A DNA stretch of 19,483 bases, from the NCBI GenBank assembly GCA_036274055.1, contig DASUGM010000038.1, forward strand, positions 1 through 19,483. The letters run 5' to 3'. Of this stretch, positions 1-9,199 are shown piece after piece; positions within the stretch are counted from its first letter, which is position 1; each line of letters opens with the position of its first letter. Source of the DNA: DASUGM01 sp036274055 (GTDB lineage Bacteria; Acidobacteriota; Vicinamibacteria; Vicinamibacterales; SCN-69-37). Under the pieces are notes generated by a model. The model was not told the origin of the DNA. It worked only from the letters and a program-made list of their open reading frames with translations, and did not search any database. Both the position numbers and the translations under genes were made by a program.

Positions 1-655
1 CGTAGAGCACCTTCGTCATGTCGATCGGCACGCCCGGAGTGACCACGACGACGATCTTCCGTCGATCGCTGGCGGTGCCAAGCGCGGCCGCGGCGCTCTG
101 GACGGCGCTGGCGAGCGAGAACTGCGCGGCCGGCGCGGCGAACGAGCTGTGATCGACCTCCAGGCGTTTGATGGCAGCGAGCAACTGGGCGCGGTCGCTG
201 GTGACGACGCTGCCAAAGCGACGCTGTCGTGCGAACACGATCGCGCCGCGATCGCCCGGGCTGAGGCGGGCCACGATATCGCGCCCGATATCCCGCGTTG
301 CGTCGGCGACGGCCGTGGTCATCTTCGGGTCGGTGTCGTCGAAGACGATGGCGACGAGCCGGCCGTTCGGCGCGTCGGTGTTATCGACGACGTCCGCGGC
401 GGTGTCGCGCCGCCAGCCATCCGGCAACGGCTCGGGCTCGGGGAGCGCCACCTCAGCGAAGGTCTCAATCGGCTGTTCGACGCGGTCCTCGAGAACGACG
501 AAATGCCGCATCTCCAGGCCGCGGACCGGCTGCCGATCCGGGTAGAGCACCGAGACGTCGAGCCGAATGAGGTCGGTGCGCGCGCGGAACTGCGGTTGGG
601 CGTTCTGCGTCGCCACGCACAGACAGATCAGGGCGCTCAGGACGGCAAAACGCAT
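1..655 (-). CDS. VWFA-related acidobacterial protein, C-terminus beyond the window
   Basis: This reading frame begins with ATG at 655 and stays open to the left edge, giving 218 codons. The N-terminus (MRFAVLSALICLCVATQ) is a signal peptide, so the product is exported. Residues 26-60 (RTDLIRLDVSVLY followed by VRGLEMRHFVVLEDR) match the opening strand and the 'function as a variable' segment typical of the acidobacterial VWFA family (TIGR03436 type). The Rossmann-like VWA core starts near residue 100 (RLVAIVFDDTDP) and continues to IVVVVTPG at about 201. The metal site is not canonical: DDTDP stands where DxSxS is expected, which is common in this family. The start lies 25 bp after the ADOP permease stop, so the two genes are probably co-transcribed. 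The ligand is unknown. Confidence 0.85.
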   Translation of the reverse strand, partial: MRFAVLSALICLCVATQNAQPQFRARTDLIRLDVSVLYPDRQPVRGLEMRHFVVLEDRVEQPIETFAEVALPEPEPLPDGWRRDTAADVVDNTDAPNGRLVAIVFDDTDPKMTTAVADATRDIGRDIVARLSPGDRGAIVFARQRRFGSVVTSDRAQLLAAIKRLEVDHSSFAAPAAQFSLASAVQSAAAALGTASDRRKIVVVVTPGVPIDMTKVLY

Positions 656-660
656 CTCTC

Positions 661-682
661 AGGACAGGATACGTCCTGTCCT
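661..682. repeat. Perfect 9-bp inverted repeat between the ADOP and VWFA genes
   Basis: AGGACAGGA at 661-669 and TCCTGTCCT at 674-682 are perfect inverted copies around the 4-base loop TACG. The repeat overlaps the stop codon of the permease (681-683) and ends 5 bp before the VWFA start codon, so in the mRNA it would fold right at the intergenic junction and may sequester the ribosome binding site. There is no T-tract, so a simple intrinsic terminator is unlikely. Confidence 0.75.
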
Positions 683-3365
683 AAGCCCTGAGCACGCTCA
701 GCGGATCCACCCTGGTCGCACGACGCGCCGGCAGGAATGCGGCGACGACTGCGACGACGAGGACCAGCCCTGCAATTGCCGCGTAGGTCAGCGGGTCGGT
801 CGGCGTCACATTGAAGAGCAGCGTCGAGACGGTTTCCGACAGCAGGTAGGCGAGGCCGAGGCCGAAGGCAAGGCCGAACAACGTCAGCGTGATGCCTTCG
901 CCGAGGACCCGCGCGAGCACGTGTCCCGGGCGGCCGCCGAGCGCGAGACGAACGCCGATCTCGCGCGTTCGCTCGCCGACGAGATACGACATCACGCCGT
1001 AGAGGCCGATCCCGGCGAGCACCAGCGCGACCAGGCCGAATCCCGAGAGCAGCAACACGGCGAACCGCTCCCGGGCGGTCGCGCGAGTGACAATGGCATC
1101 AATCGGCTCGAGCCGCGCGATCGGCAGCCGCGGATCGATCTCGCGCACCGCGTTGCGAATCGCCGGCGCGATCGGCGTGTCCGCGGCCGCCGGGCGGGTG
1201 ACGAAAAAGATCGTGAACTCCGACTTCTGCAGCGCCGCCATGTAGTACTGGCCTTCACCTGACGCGCGTGGTCCGCGGTTGCGGACGTGATCGACGACGC
1301 CGATGATGGTCGACCACGGCGTCTTGCCGTCGGTGATCGGACCGCCGAAGTTGACGCGCTTGCCGATCGCGCTCTGGTTCGGAAAGTACTGCGTCGCCAG
1401 CACGTCGTCGACGACGACCACCGGCGGCGTCGCCGCGGTATCGCTGTCGGCGAAATCGCGTCCTTCGCGCAGGCTGATGCCCATCGTTGCGAAGTAGCCG
1501 GGCAGCGCCACCGCGAACTCCGCGTGCGGCTCCGGAATGCCCGGCGCTTCCTGGAATCCTTCGATGCCGAGCGTGCCGCTCCAGCCCTCGCCGCTCATCG
1601 GCAGCGGGTAGACGCCGGATGCCGAACTCACGCCCGGCAGCGCGCGCAGCCGTGTGGTGAAGTCGCGCTGAAACCCGTAGACCTTGTCGGCGCTGTTGTA
1701 GGTGGCGCGCGGCAGCGTAATCTGCGCGCTGACCGTTGCGCCGGCGTTGAAGCCGGTGGGTACTTGCGTCAGCCGGGTCAGGCTGCGGACCACCAGCCCG
1801 GCGGCGACGAGAACGATCACCGCCATCGTCACTTCGATGACGACCAGCGCGTGGCGCACGTGACGGCGTGCCGGTGCCGCTGCCGCGCCGCGCGTCTGGG
1901 CGCCAAGCGCGGCTTGCGGATCCGCGCGCGACGCCCGCAGCGCCGGCACCAGACCGATCAGCAGGCCCGTCGCCATGGTCGTCGCCAAGGAGCCGAGGAG
2001 CACCACGCCGTCGATCGACGCGGCATCCAGACGCGGCAGCGACCCGGGATCGAGCGAGACAAGCGCGCGCAGCAGCGCGACGCCAATACCGATGCCGAGT
2101 ACGCCGCCGACCGCGACGACCAGGGCCGTCTCGACGAAGAGCTGGCGAATGAGACGGCGCCGATCGGCGCCGAGCGCGCTCCGCACCGCCATTTCCAGCG
2201 ATCGGGCGGTGCCGCGGGCGAGCACCAGGTTGGCGACGTTGGCGCACGCGATCAGCAGGAGCAGCGATACCGCGCCGAGCAGCATCAGCAGGACGGGTTT
2301 GGCATCGCCAGCGACTTGATCGCGCAGCGTCAACGTCGCCAACCGCCACTTTTGCGCCGCGCCGGCATAGCGATCGGGCAAATCGGTCCGGAACGTGCCA
2401 GAAATGCGATCGAGGTCGGCTTGCACCTGCGATGTGGCCACTCCGGCGCGGGCGCGCCCGATCACCGCAAGATTCTGATTGCCACGGCCGGTGTTGCGAT
2501 TCTGCACATGGTCGAACGGCACCCATAATTCTGCCGGCATCCGCAGATAGCCGACTGGCGCGTCCGGAAAGCGCGTCCACGCCGGCATCACGCCGACGAC
2601 CGTGCGGGGCACCGCCGCGAAGGTGATCGTCTGCCCGACGATGCCGGGATCGCCGCCAAAGCGGCGCCGCCACAGCGCGTCGCTGAGGATGACGACGCCG
2701 GGCGCGCCGGTGACGCCGTCGGCCGCTGTGAACGCGCGGCCGATCGCCGGCGCGGCTCCGAGGACCTCGAACAGGTTCGGCGACACTTGATAGGCGCTGA
2801 CGCGCTCCGGCTCGCACTCGGCGCCGCCGCTGCAGTTGCCAGTCAGATTGCCCGGTGCCGGCCGGATCGCCGCGACCGCGTCAAAGGCGCGATTGCGTTC
2901 CTTGATATCCGCGAATTCTCCCGCCGACACGGCGGCCTGAGGAAGAGTCGCGTACTCGTTCCAGATCACATGCAGACGGCCGGCGTCGGGATACGGCACG
3001 GCATCGAACATCGCCGACTTCAACACGCTGACGATGGCGGTGGTCGCGCCGATGCCGACGGCAATCGTGAGCAGGACAGTGATCGTGAACAGCGGCGCGC
3101 GGCGCAGCACCCGCCGCGCGTAGGAGACGTCCTGTCCGATCCCGTTGAACCACGCCGTTCGCGTCATCTCGTGCTCCTGTGCCGTGATGATGGCGCGGCA
3201 GCTGCGCCGCGTTGCTTCGAGGTTGCCGAGGCGCTCGAGCGCCTTGACGCGTGCTGCCGCCGGGTCGAGCCCGGCGTCGACGTAACGGCGGGTCTGCATT
3301 TCGACGTGAAACGCCAGTTCGGCGTCCACGTCTTCGTCGCGACGTGGCGGCGGATGTGAGGTCAT
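681..3365 (-). CDS. ABC transporter permease of the ADOP (MacB/FtsX) family
   Basis: An 894-residue inner-membrane permease. Residues 1-80 form a soluble prefix (EDVDAELAFHVEM) characteristic of acidobacterial duplicated orphan permeases. A first helix follows at about 91-115, then a MacB-type periplasmic core domain, an FtsX block at about 358-480 (LLLLIACANVANLVLARG and two further helices), a helix at about 503-525, a second periplasmic domain, and a second FtsX block at about 767-890 with the RTREIGVRLALG loop and the PARRATRVDPLSVLRA tail. This is the duplicated two-core layout of the family. No ATPase gene is visible nearby, which is why such permeases are called orphans. It starts 15 bp after the padR stop. 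The substrate cannot be told from sequence; MacB relatives move peptides, lipoproteins or drugs. Confidence 0.95.
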   Translation of the reverse strand: MTSHPPPRRDEDVDAELAFHVEMQTRRYVDAGLDPAAARVKALERLGNLEATRRSCRAIITAQEHEMTRTAWFNGIGQDVSYARRVLRRAPLFTITVLLTIAVGIGATTAIVSVLKSAMFDAVPYPDAGRLHVIWNEYATLPQAAVSAGEFADIKERNRAFDAVAAIRPAPGNLTGNCSGGAECEPERVSAYQVSPNLFEVLGAAPAIGRAFTAADGVTGAPGVVILSDALWRRRFGGDPGIVGQTITFAAVPRTVVGVMPAWTRFPDAPVGYLRMPAELWVPFDHVQNRNTGRGNQNLAVIGRARAGVATSQVQADLDRISGTFRTDLPDRYAGAAQKWRLATLTLRDQVAGDAKPVLLMLLGAVSLLLLIACANVANLVLARGTARSLEMAVRSALGADRRRLIRQLFVETALVVAVGGVLGIGIGVALLRALVSLDPGSLPRLDAASIDGVVLLGSLATTMATGLLIGLVPALRASRADPQAALGAQTRGAAAAPARRHVRHALVVIEVTMAVIVLVAAGLVVRSLTRLTQVPTGFNAGATVSAQITLPRATYNSADKVYGFQRDFTTRLRALPGVSSASGVYPLPMSGEGWSGTLGIEGFQEAPGIPEPHAEFAVALPGYFATMGISLREGRDFADSDTAATPPVVVVDDVLATQYFPNQSAIGKRVNFGGPITDGKTPWSTIIGVVDHVRNRGPRASGEGQYYMAALQKSEFTIFFVTRPAAADTPIAPAIRNAVREIDPRLPIARLEPIDAIVTRATARERFAVLLLSGFGLVALVLAGIGLYGVMSYLVGERTREIGVRLALGGRPGHVLARVLGEGITLTLFGLAFGLGLAYLLSETVSTLLFNVTPTDPLTYAAIAGLVLVVAVVAAFLPARRATRVDPLSVLRA

Positions 3366-3380
3366 GATTCGAGCGAGCCG

Positions 3381-3713
3381 TCAGCGCGCGCGCAACACTT
3401 TCGACACCAGGCTGGTGAGCGCGCCCCAGTCAGCGATCCGTCGGCGCAGCTCGGCGCGACCGTCGTCGGTCAGCTCGTAGACCTTGATGTCCTTGCCCAG
3501 GTCCGATCGTTTCCACGACGCCTTGATCCACTTGCGTCGTTCCATGCGATAGAGGGCAGGGTAGAGCGACCCCTCCTCGATGCTCAGCGCGTCGTCGGTC
3601 GTGTCTTCGATGCGGCGGGCCAATCCGTAGCCGTGACGCGGACCGGTGGCGAGCGTTTTGAGAATCAGCAGATCGAGGGTGCCTTGCGGGAGCGAGCCGG
3701 ACGCTGACGCCAT
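3381..3713 (-). CDS. PadR-family transcriptional regulator (acidobacterial type)
   Basis: A 110-residue DNA-binding protein that is a winged helix from about residue 10 to 90: GTLDLLILKTLATGPRHGYG is the typical PadR opening, followed by SIEEGSLYPALYRMERR (recognition helix) and a wing ending in YELTDDGRAELRRR. I chose the ATG at 3713 because it gives the standard PadR N-terminus; the open frame extends to about 4004 but that part is unlike PadR and contains the promoter. In Acidobacteriota such regulators usually sit directly upstream of an ADOP permease, as here (15 bp gap), and are thought to repress their own operon. The inducing ligand is unknown. Confidence 0.95.
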   Translation of the reverse strand: MASASGSLPQGTLDLLILKTLATGPRHGYGLARRIEDTTDDALSIEEGSLYPALYRMERRKWIKASWKRSDLGKDIKVYELTDDGRAELRRRIADWGALTSLVSKVLRAR

Positions 3714-3741
3714 TCGTGTATGACCCCTTAAGCTTCTAGGT

Positions 3742-3770
3742 ATCATACGGGCGGCGCGGGGCCTTGGCAA
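3742..3770 (-). promoter_or_regulatory. Sigma70-type promoter of the padR-ADOP-VWFA operon
   Basis: On the minus strand, TTGCCA (3770-3765) and TATGAT (3747-3742) are separated by exactly 17 bp, a close match to the consensus -35 and -10. Transcription would begin near 3735, giving a leader of about 20 bases. AAGGGG lies 10 bases before the padR ATG and may be its ribosome binding site. The sequence between the -10 and the start (CCTAGAAGCTTAAGG) is partly self-complementary around AAGCTT and could be a PadR operator, but the symmetry is weak. Confidence 0.55.
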
Positions 3771-3788
3771 GCGCTCTCCGTGCGCGGT

Positions 3789-3838
3789 GCACGGTGCACA
3801 CGCACGACGCACCGGCGCATTTGGCGCACGGCGCACGG
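3789..3838 (+). repeat. GGCGCAC-type repeat, copy A
   Basis: A 50-bp copy of a repeat found three times between 3789 and 4457. It starts with GCACGGTGCACACGCAC and continues as four imperfect 8-9 bp units of the form GGCGCAC plus 0-2 bases. Copy A has the same orientation as copy C and lies between the padR promoter and the 53-residue membrane ORF. Confidence 0.75.
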
Positions 3839-3900
3839 ATCTGCAAGGGGGTATTGCGTCTCGTCCCCAGCCTGCGTATTCTCGTCCCGCCACGCCTGCT

Positions 3901-3905
3901 GGAGG
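3901..3905 (+). promoter_or_regulatory. Shine-Dalgarno site of the 53-residue ORF
   Basis: GGAGG lies 5 bases before the ATG at 3911. It is the best ribosome binding site in this part of the window and is the main reason to accept the very short gene downstream. Confidence 0.65.
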
Positions 3906-3910
3906 CACAG

Positions 3911-4072
3911 ATGCCCACAGCAGCGCTCGTCTTACGCGGGAAATACACGTTCGCCTGGGCCGCCGGTATTGGCCTATTTGCGCTGGCGTGCCTCGTCTGG
4001 CCACACCTCGGCCAGACCGTCGTGAATATCTTCAAGATCGCGGTGCTTTATGCAGCCAACACGCGCGGGTGA
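3911..4072 (+). CDS. Small single-pass membrane protein of unknown function (53 aa)
   Basis: ATG at 3911 with a strong GGAGG ribosome binding site 5 bases upstream; stop TGA at 4070-4072. The predicted protein begins MPTAALVLRGKYTF, has one clear transmembrane stretch (about residues 14-30, FAWAAGIGLFALACLVW) and ends with an amphipathic segment (VVNIFKIAVLYAANTRG). I do not recognise a family. It converges with a second tiny membrane ORF, and the two stop codons lie in one palindrome. Length is too short for codon statistics; the ribosome binding site and hydrophobic profile are the evidence. It could also be a chance frame. Confidence 0.55.
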   Translation: MPTAALVLRGKYTFAWAAGIGLFALACLVWPHLGQTVVNIFKIAVLYAANTRG

Positions 4073-4086
4073 ACCGCGCCGCGGTT
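4072..4086. terminator. Palindrome over the convergent stop codons of two small genes
   Basis: AACCGCG, one central C, CGCGGTT: a perfect 7-bp inverted repeat. It takes in the last base of the TGA of the plus-strand ORF (4070-4072) and two of the three bases of the TAA of the minus-strand ORF (4085-4087). It could act as a bidirectional hairpin, but the loop is very tight and there is no strong T-tract. Confidence 0.4.
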
Positions 4087-4192
4087 AGGTGGCCCAGTTG
4101 TACCAGCCGGCGACGGCCAGGACCGCGCCGAGAAGCACTAGCACGCCCCAGATGATCTGGGACTGGTGATCAGGTGTGTGCGGCGTTTCCAT
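4085..4192 (-). CDS. Small single-pass membrane protein of unknown function (35 aa)
   Basis: ATG at 4192, stop TAA at 4087-4085. AGGGAG (4206-4201) lies 8 bases before the start and is a good ribosome binding site. The protein has a polar N-terminus (METPHTPDHQSQ), one transmembrane helix (about residues 13-30, IIWGVLVLLGAVLAVAGW) and a short YNWAT tail. It has the layout of a regulatory or assembly micropeptide, but no family is recognised. It lies downstream of the GT87-like gene on the same strand, separated by the inverted B/C repeats. Confidence 0.5.
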   Translation of the reverse strand: METPHTPDHQSQIIWGVLVLLGAVLAVAGWYNWAT

Positions 4193-4285
4193 ACGGATGG
4201 CTCCCTGAACGGAGTGGACGACGCGCTTCGGTCATCCTACGCCGTCGGGGGCCGGCCGTCCAGACGGCGAGGAACGGCCGCAGCC

Positions 4286-4335
4286 CCGTGCGCTGTGCGC
4301 CAAGTGCGCCGGTGCGCCGTGCCTGTGCACTGTGC
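4286..4335 (-). repeat. GGCGCAC-type repeat, copy B (inverted)
   Basis: Read on the minus strand it contains GGCGCACCGGCGCACTTGG, identical over that stretch to copy C on the plus strand. Copies B and C are therefore an inverted pair with arms of about 50 bp and a loop of about 68 bp, all within the gap downstream of the GT87-like gene. Confidence 0.75.
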
Positions 4336-4403
4336 TCCTCTCTGCGGGCACCAACCTCACGACTGGCATCGATCCTCTCGGTAGCTATCTGCCCCGAAAA
4401 GAA

Positions 4404-4457
4404 GCGCACGGTGCACACGCACTGGCGCACCGGCGCACTTGGCGCACCGGCGCACGG
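4404..4457 (+). repeat. GGCGCAC-type repeat, copy C
   Basis: The most regular copy: GCACGGTGCACACGCAC followed by four units of GGCGCAC separated by C, TT or C. It ends 3 bp before the stop codon of the GT87-like gene (4461). On the minus-strand transcript it would pair with copy B to make a long GC-rich hairpin right after that gene, which may stop transcription or protect the mRNA end. Confidence 0.75.
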
Positions 4458-4460
4458 GTT

Positions 4461-5666
4461 TCAACCCCGCTCACTCTCGCCACCGACCGTGTAACACCAG
4501 ATTCCGATGAGGCTCCACGCGTACACCGACCCCAACGTGAGCGTCAGCCAGCCGTTGGGCTGGCCGACGGTGACCGCGAGCGGATTCAGACAGAGGCCCA
4601 GCGCCACGACCGCGGCGATTGCCATCCCGCGGGCCGAGCGGATCGCCCTGGCGTCACTGGCGAGCAGCGCCGCGACCGGCGCCGCGAGGAAAAACAGGTA
4701 GTAGATCCAGCCGAGCGGTGAGACCAGCAATGCCGCGGCAATCGTCGCGGCGAATACATGATCGGCGTCGCGCCGCGGTTCGAGTGCGCGCAGCGTGATC
4801 GCGACCACGGCCAGGCTTGCGATGATCCACAGCGGCACGACGATCGCCGGGATCTCCGCGAGCGGAGCCTGAAACCACGCCGACCCGGTGTCACGGGCGG
4901 TGAACAGCCGCTCGAGAACGCCGTAGATCGACGCGTTGAACGTGTGCTCGGCCCAGTACACGGATCGCAGCATCGCGATCCAGTCGCGCAGCGGTTGCAC
5001 GCCCAGCGCCAGCACTCCGGCCGCGACGCCGGCGATCATCGTCCCGATCACCGCTGCCGCTTCGCGGCCGCGCCGGCCGATCGCGAAGACGACGACGAAG
5101 AGCGCCAGGAACGGCTTGATGCTGGCCAACGCGCCGATCACGATCGCCGCCCTGATCCACTTGCCGTGCCGGGCCGACTGCCAGGCCCAGGTGATCGGTC
5201 CCCACAACAGCCACGAGATCTGCGCGAACAGCAGCACCGTGCCGGTCGGCGCGGCGCACACGAGCAGCAGCAGAATGCGCCCGATGTTCGCCGCGGTCAC
5301 CCGGATCCGGAGTTCGCGGATCACGATCGCAATCGCCCATGCGGCTGACGCCAGGCTGCCGATCGTCCAGACGGCCAGGGCCGCGCCGGCGCTGAGCCAG
5401 CCGAGCGGCGCCATCAACAGCAGCGCCACCGGCGGATTCAGATTGGCCGAGCCACTGAAGACGGTGCCGTCTTCGACGGTCACGCGCGCGTACGGATCGC
5501 CGGCACCGGAGACGATTCGGGCGGCCGACCGGTGGAAGATCCGGAAGTCCGCCATCTGCCGGACCGTTGCGGTCTTCCGGGCGATTTCGACCGCTGCGCC
5601 GAGCTGAATCCCGCCGAGAACGATCGCGAGCGCGGCCAGCGTCTGCCGCAGCCAGGGGCGGATCAC
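4461..5666 (-). CDS. GT87-like polytopic membrane glycosyltransferase (DUF2029 type)
   Basis: A 401-residue protein with many hydrophobic helices. After an N-terminal helix comes an ADFRIFHRSAARI segment with Asp40, matching the conserved external acidic residue of GT-C family 87, then DPYA at 57-60 and a NLNPPVALLLMAPLGWL segment near 75-90, both typical of this family. SPLGWIYYLFFLAAP near the C-terminus is the other family-like stretch. GT87 members use polyprenyl-phosphate sugars to add mannose or arabinose-type residues on the outer side of the membrane; donor and acceptor here are unknown. The start is a GTG at 5666, 4 bp after the peptidase stop, with no clear Shine-Dalgarno, suggesting translational coupling to the gene upstream. 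Confidence 0.8.
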   Translation of the reverse strand: MIRPWLRQTLAALAIVLGGIQLGAAVEIARKTATVRQMADFRIFHRSAARIVSGAGDPYARVTVEDGTVFSGSANLNPPVALLLMAPLGWLSAGAALAVWTIGSLASAAWAIAIVIRELRIRVTAANIGRILLLLVCAAPTGTVLLFAQISWLLWGPITWAWQSARHGKWIRAAIVIGALASIKPFLALFVVVFAIGRRGREAAAVIGTMIAGVAAGVLALGVQPLRDWIAMLRSVYWAEHTFNASIYGVLERLFTARDTGSAWFQAPLAEIPAIVVPLWIIASLAVVAITLRALEPRRDADHVFAATIAAALLVSPLGWIYYLFFLAAPVAALLASDARAIRSARGMAIAAVVALGLCLNPLAVTVGQPNGWLTLTLGSVYAWSLIGIWCYTVGGESERG

Positions 5667-5670
5667 CCGT

Positions 5671-8130
<2,460 letters not shown>

Positions 8131-8157
8131 AGGAGCCTCAATGGGAAACCGAGGCCG

Positions 8158-8163
8158 AGTATA
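8158..8163 (-). promoter_or_regulatory. Possible -10 element of the S9 peptidase gene
   Basis: TATACT on the minus strand, 27 bp before the ATG at 8130. The expected -35 position (about 8181-8187) holds only a poor match, so this is a weak promoter call, perhaps activator-dependent. Confidence 0.35.
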
Positions 8164-8223
8164 GACGGGGACGGGGGTCGGCGACACGGCTCGCGTGGCA
8201 CTAATGGCCGGATAAACTGGGGT

Positions 8224-8296
8224 TTGAGGCGAGCTGAGTGAATGCGTTTGCCAAGAGCCGAGCAAGAGGGAGAAGGCCGAGACGAGCATGAGGGCA
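8224..8296. repeat. Intergenic palindromic element, copy 1 (degenerate)
   Basis: It begins TTGAGGCGAGCTGAGTGA (8224-8241), nearly identical to copy 3 at 17767-17784, and continues with TTTGCCAAGAGC and GGGAGAAGGCCGAGA, which also match copies 2 and 3. The second arm is poorly preserved. It lies between the divergent S9 peptidase and GNAT genes; its conserved end is 93 bp upstream of the peptidase start. Confidence 0.65.
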
Positions 8297-8300
8297 GGCC

Positions 8301-8597
8301 TTGAGAAGCGGCGCTGACCGCATCCGGCACGTCCGCCGCCGCACAGGCGGTGAGTTCGTCGTCATGCGCGGCAAGGCGCGCATCGCCGAGCTGACCTACG
8401 ACCTGTCAGCGAGGACCATGGCGATCGATCACACCTTCGTGGATCCGGCACTACGCGGCGCCGGGATCGCCCAGAAGCTGGTCGACGCCGCGGTCGCGTG
8501 GGCGCGCCAGCATCAGCGGCGCATCGTGCCGATTTGTCCGTTCGTCAAGACCGTCTTCAACCGATCGCCCGCGAAGTACGCCGACGTGCGGGCGTGA
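8301..8597 (+). CDS. Small GNAT-fold N-acetyltransferase-like protein (YjdJ/CG type)
   Basis: A 98-residue protein. IRHVRRRTGGEFVVMRGKARIAELTY is followed by MAIDHTFVDPALRGAGIAQ, whose RGAGIAQKLVDAA segment is the acetyl-CoA-binding P-loop and helix of GNAT proteins; RIVPICPFVKTVFNRSP is the signature C-terminal part of the compact Acetyltransf_CG family (PF14542). Family members are about 90-100 residues, so the length fits. No ATG is available in frame near the right place; TTG at 8301 with AGGG seven to ten bases upstream is the likely start. The substrate is unknown. The gene sits partly against copy 1 of the palindromic element and converges with the 4-TM membrane-protein gene. Confidence 0.85.
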   Translation: MRSGADRIRHVRRRTGGEFVVMRGKARIAELTYDLSARTMAIDHTFVDPALRGAGIAQKLVDAAVAWARQHQRRIVPICPFVKTVFNRSPAKYADVRA

Positions 8598-8599
8598 GT

Positions 8600-8613
8600 C
8601 CGCGCTGGCGCGG
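8600..8613. terminator. Hairpin between convergent genes
   Basis: CCGCGC and GCGCGG are perfect inverted copies around TG, in the 20-bp gap between the stop codons of the GNAT gene (8597) and the membrane-protein gene (8618). It is placed as a shared terminator, but neither side has a T-tract. Confidence 0.35.
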
Positions 8614-8617
8614 CCGA

Positions 8618-9199
8618 CTATCTCAGGTCGCTCAGCAGTTGCTCGATTTTCGATTGTCGGGTGTCGAGCTTCTTGCCTTTCGACCGGCCAGTCACTGCAC
8701 TTATCAACCATCCGGCGCCGATGCTCGCCCACAGCAGATAGGCCCCGGCGTGGCTGCGCTCCTGATAGATCCACGCGCCAATGAGCGCGGCGCCAACGAA
8801 AATGGGAGCACACCACAACGCTGCCGTCCTGAACAGGCTGGCCTGACGCGACAGCGATAGCGCCGTCTTCTGCAATTGAGACCGTGCATCTGCCGGTCCT
8901 GGCAAGGCCTGCCGGGACCAGGTGCGATGCATCCATTCCGCGAAGAGCATCAGTGACGCGCCCAGCGCCATCAGGGCATAGCCGCCACGCACGAGCGGCG
9001 TTTTGCCATGGGCAGCGAACCACAACAGCGCGGGACACAACAGCGCCATCGCGGTCAGCGCCGCCAGGCGAACTAATCGATCCTTCTCTCGAGCGGCGCG
9101 GTCTTCGTCAAGTACGGCGTCGATGGTTGCCAAGAGAACCTCGCTGGTGGCTGGTTGAGAAGAGGTCCACATCGCCCGCAGGGCATCCTCATTGTTCAT
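8618..9199 (-). CDS. Four-helix membrane protein, putative partner of the ECF sigma factor
   Basis: A 193-residue protein with a soluble N-terminal region of about 45 residues (MNNEDALRAMWTSSQ), then two hydrophobic hairpins: helices at about 44-64 and 71-90, and again at about 122-145 and 152-168, ending in a basic tail. ATG 9199 overlaps the sigma-factor stop in an ATGA arrangement, so the two are translated together. Position and soluble N-terminus suggest an anti-sigma factor or membrane sensor. However, it lacks the HxxxCxxC zinc motif of the common anti-sigma domain, so the role is inferred only from context. Confidence 0.8.
   Translation of the reverse strand: MNNEDALRAMWTSSQPATSEVLLATIDAVLDEDRAAREKDRLVRLAALTAMALLCPALLWFAAHGKTPLVRGGYALMALGASLMLFAEWMHRTWSRQALPGPADARSQLQKTALSLSRQASLFRTAALWCAPIFVGAALIGAWIYQERSHAGAYLLWASIGAGWLISAVTGRSKGKKLDTRQSKIEQLLSDLR

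Noticed and set aside
661..682. Rho-independent terminator for the ADOP operon
   Set aside because: The stem is good, but there is no T-tract and the next gene starts 5 bp later.
3714..4004. Upstream extension of the padR frame
   Set aside because: It contains the consensus promoter and repeat copy A; the family starts at MASASGSLPQGTLDLL.
3789..4457. Possible CRISPR array from the repeated GGCGCAC units
   Set aside because: Units are 8-9 bp, directly adjacent and in both orientations, with no spacers of equal length and no cas genes.
8131..8289. Upstream extension of the S9 peptidase frame
   Set aside because: The signal peptide begins at 8130, and the upstream part overlaps the -10 candidate and repeat copy 1.
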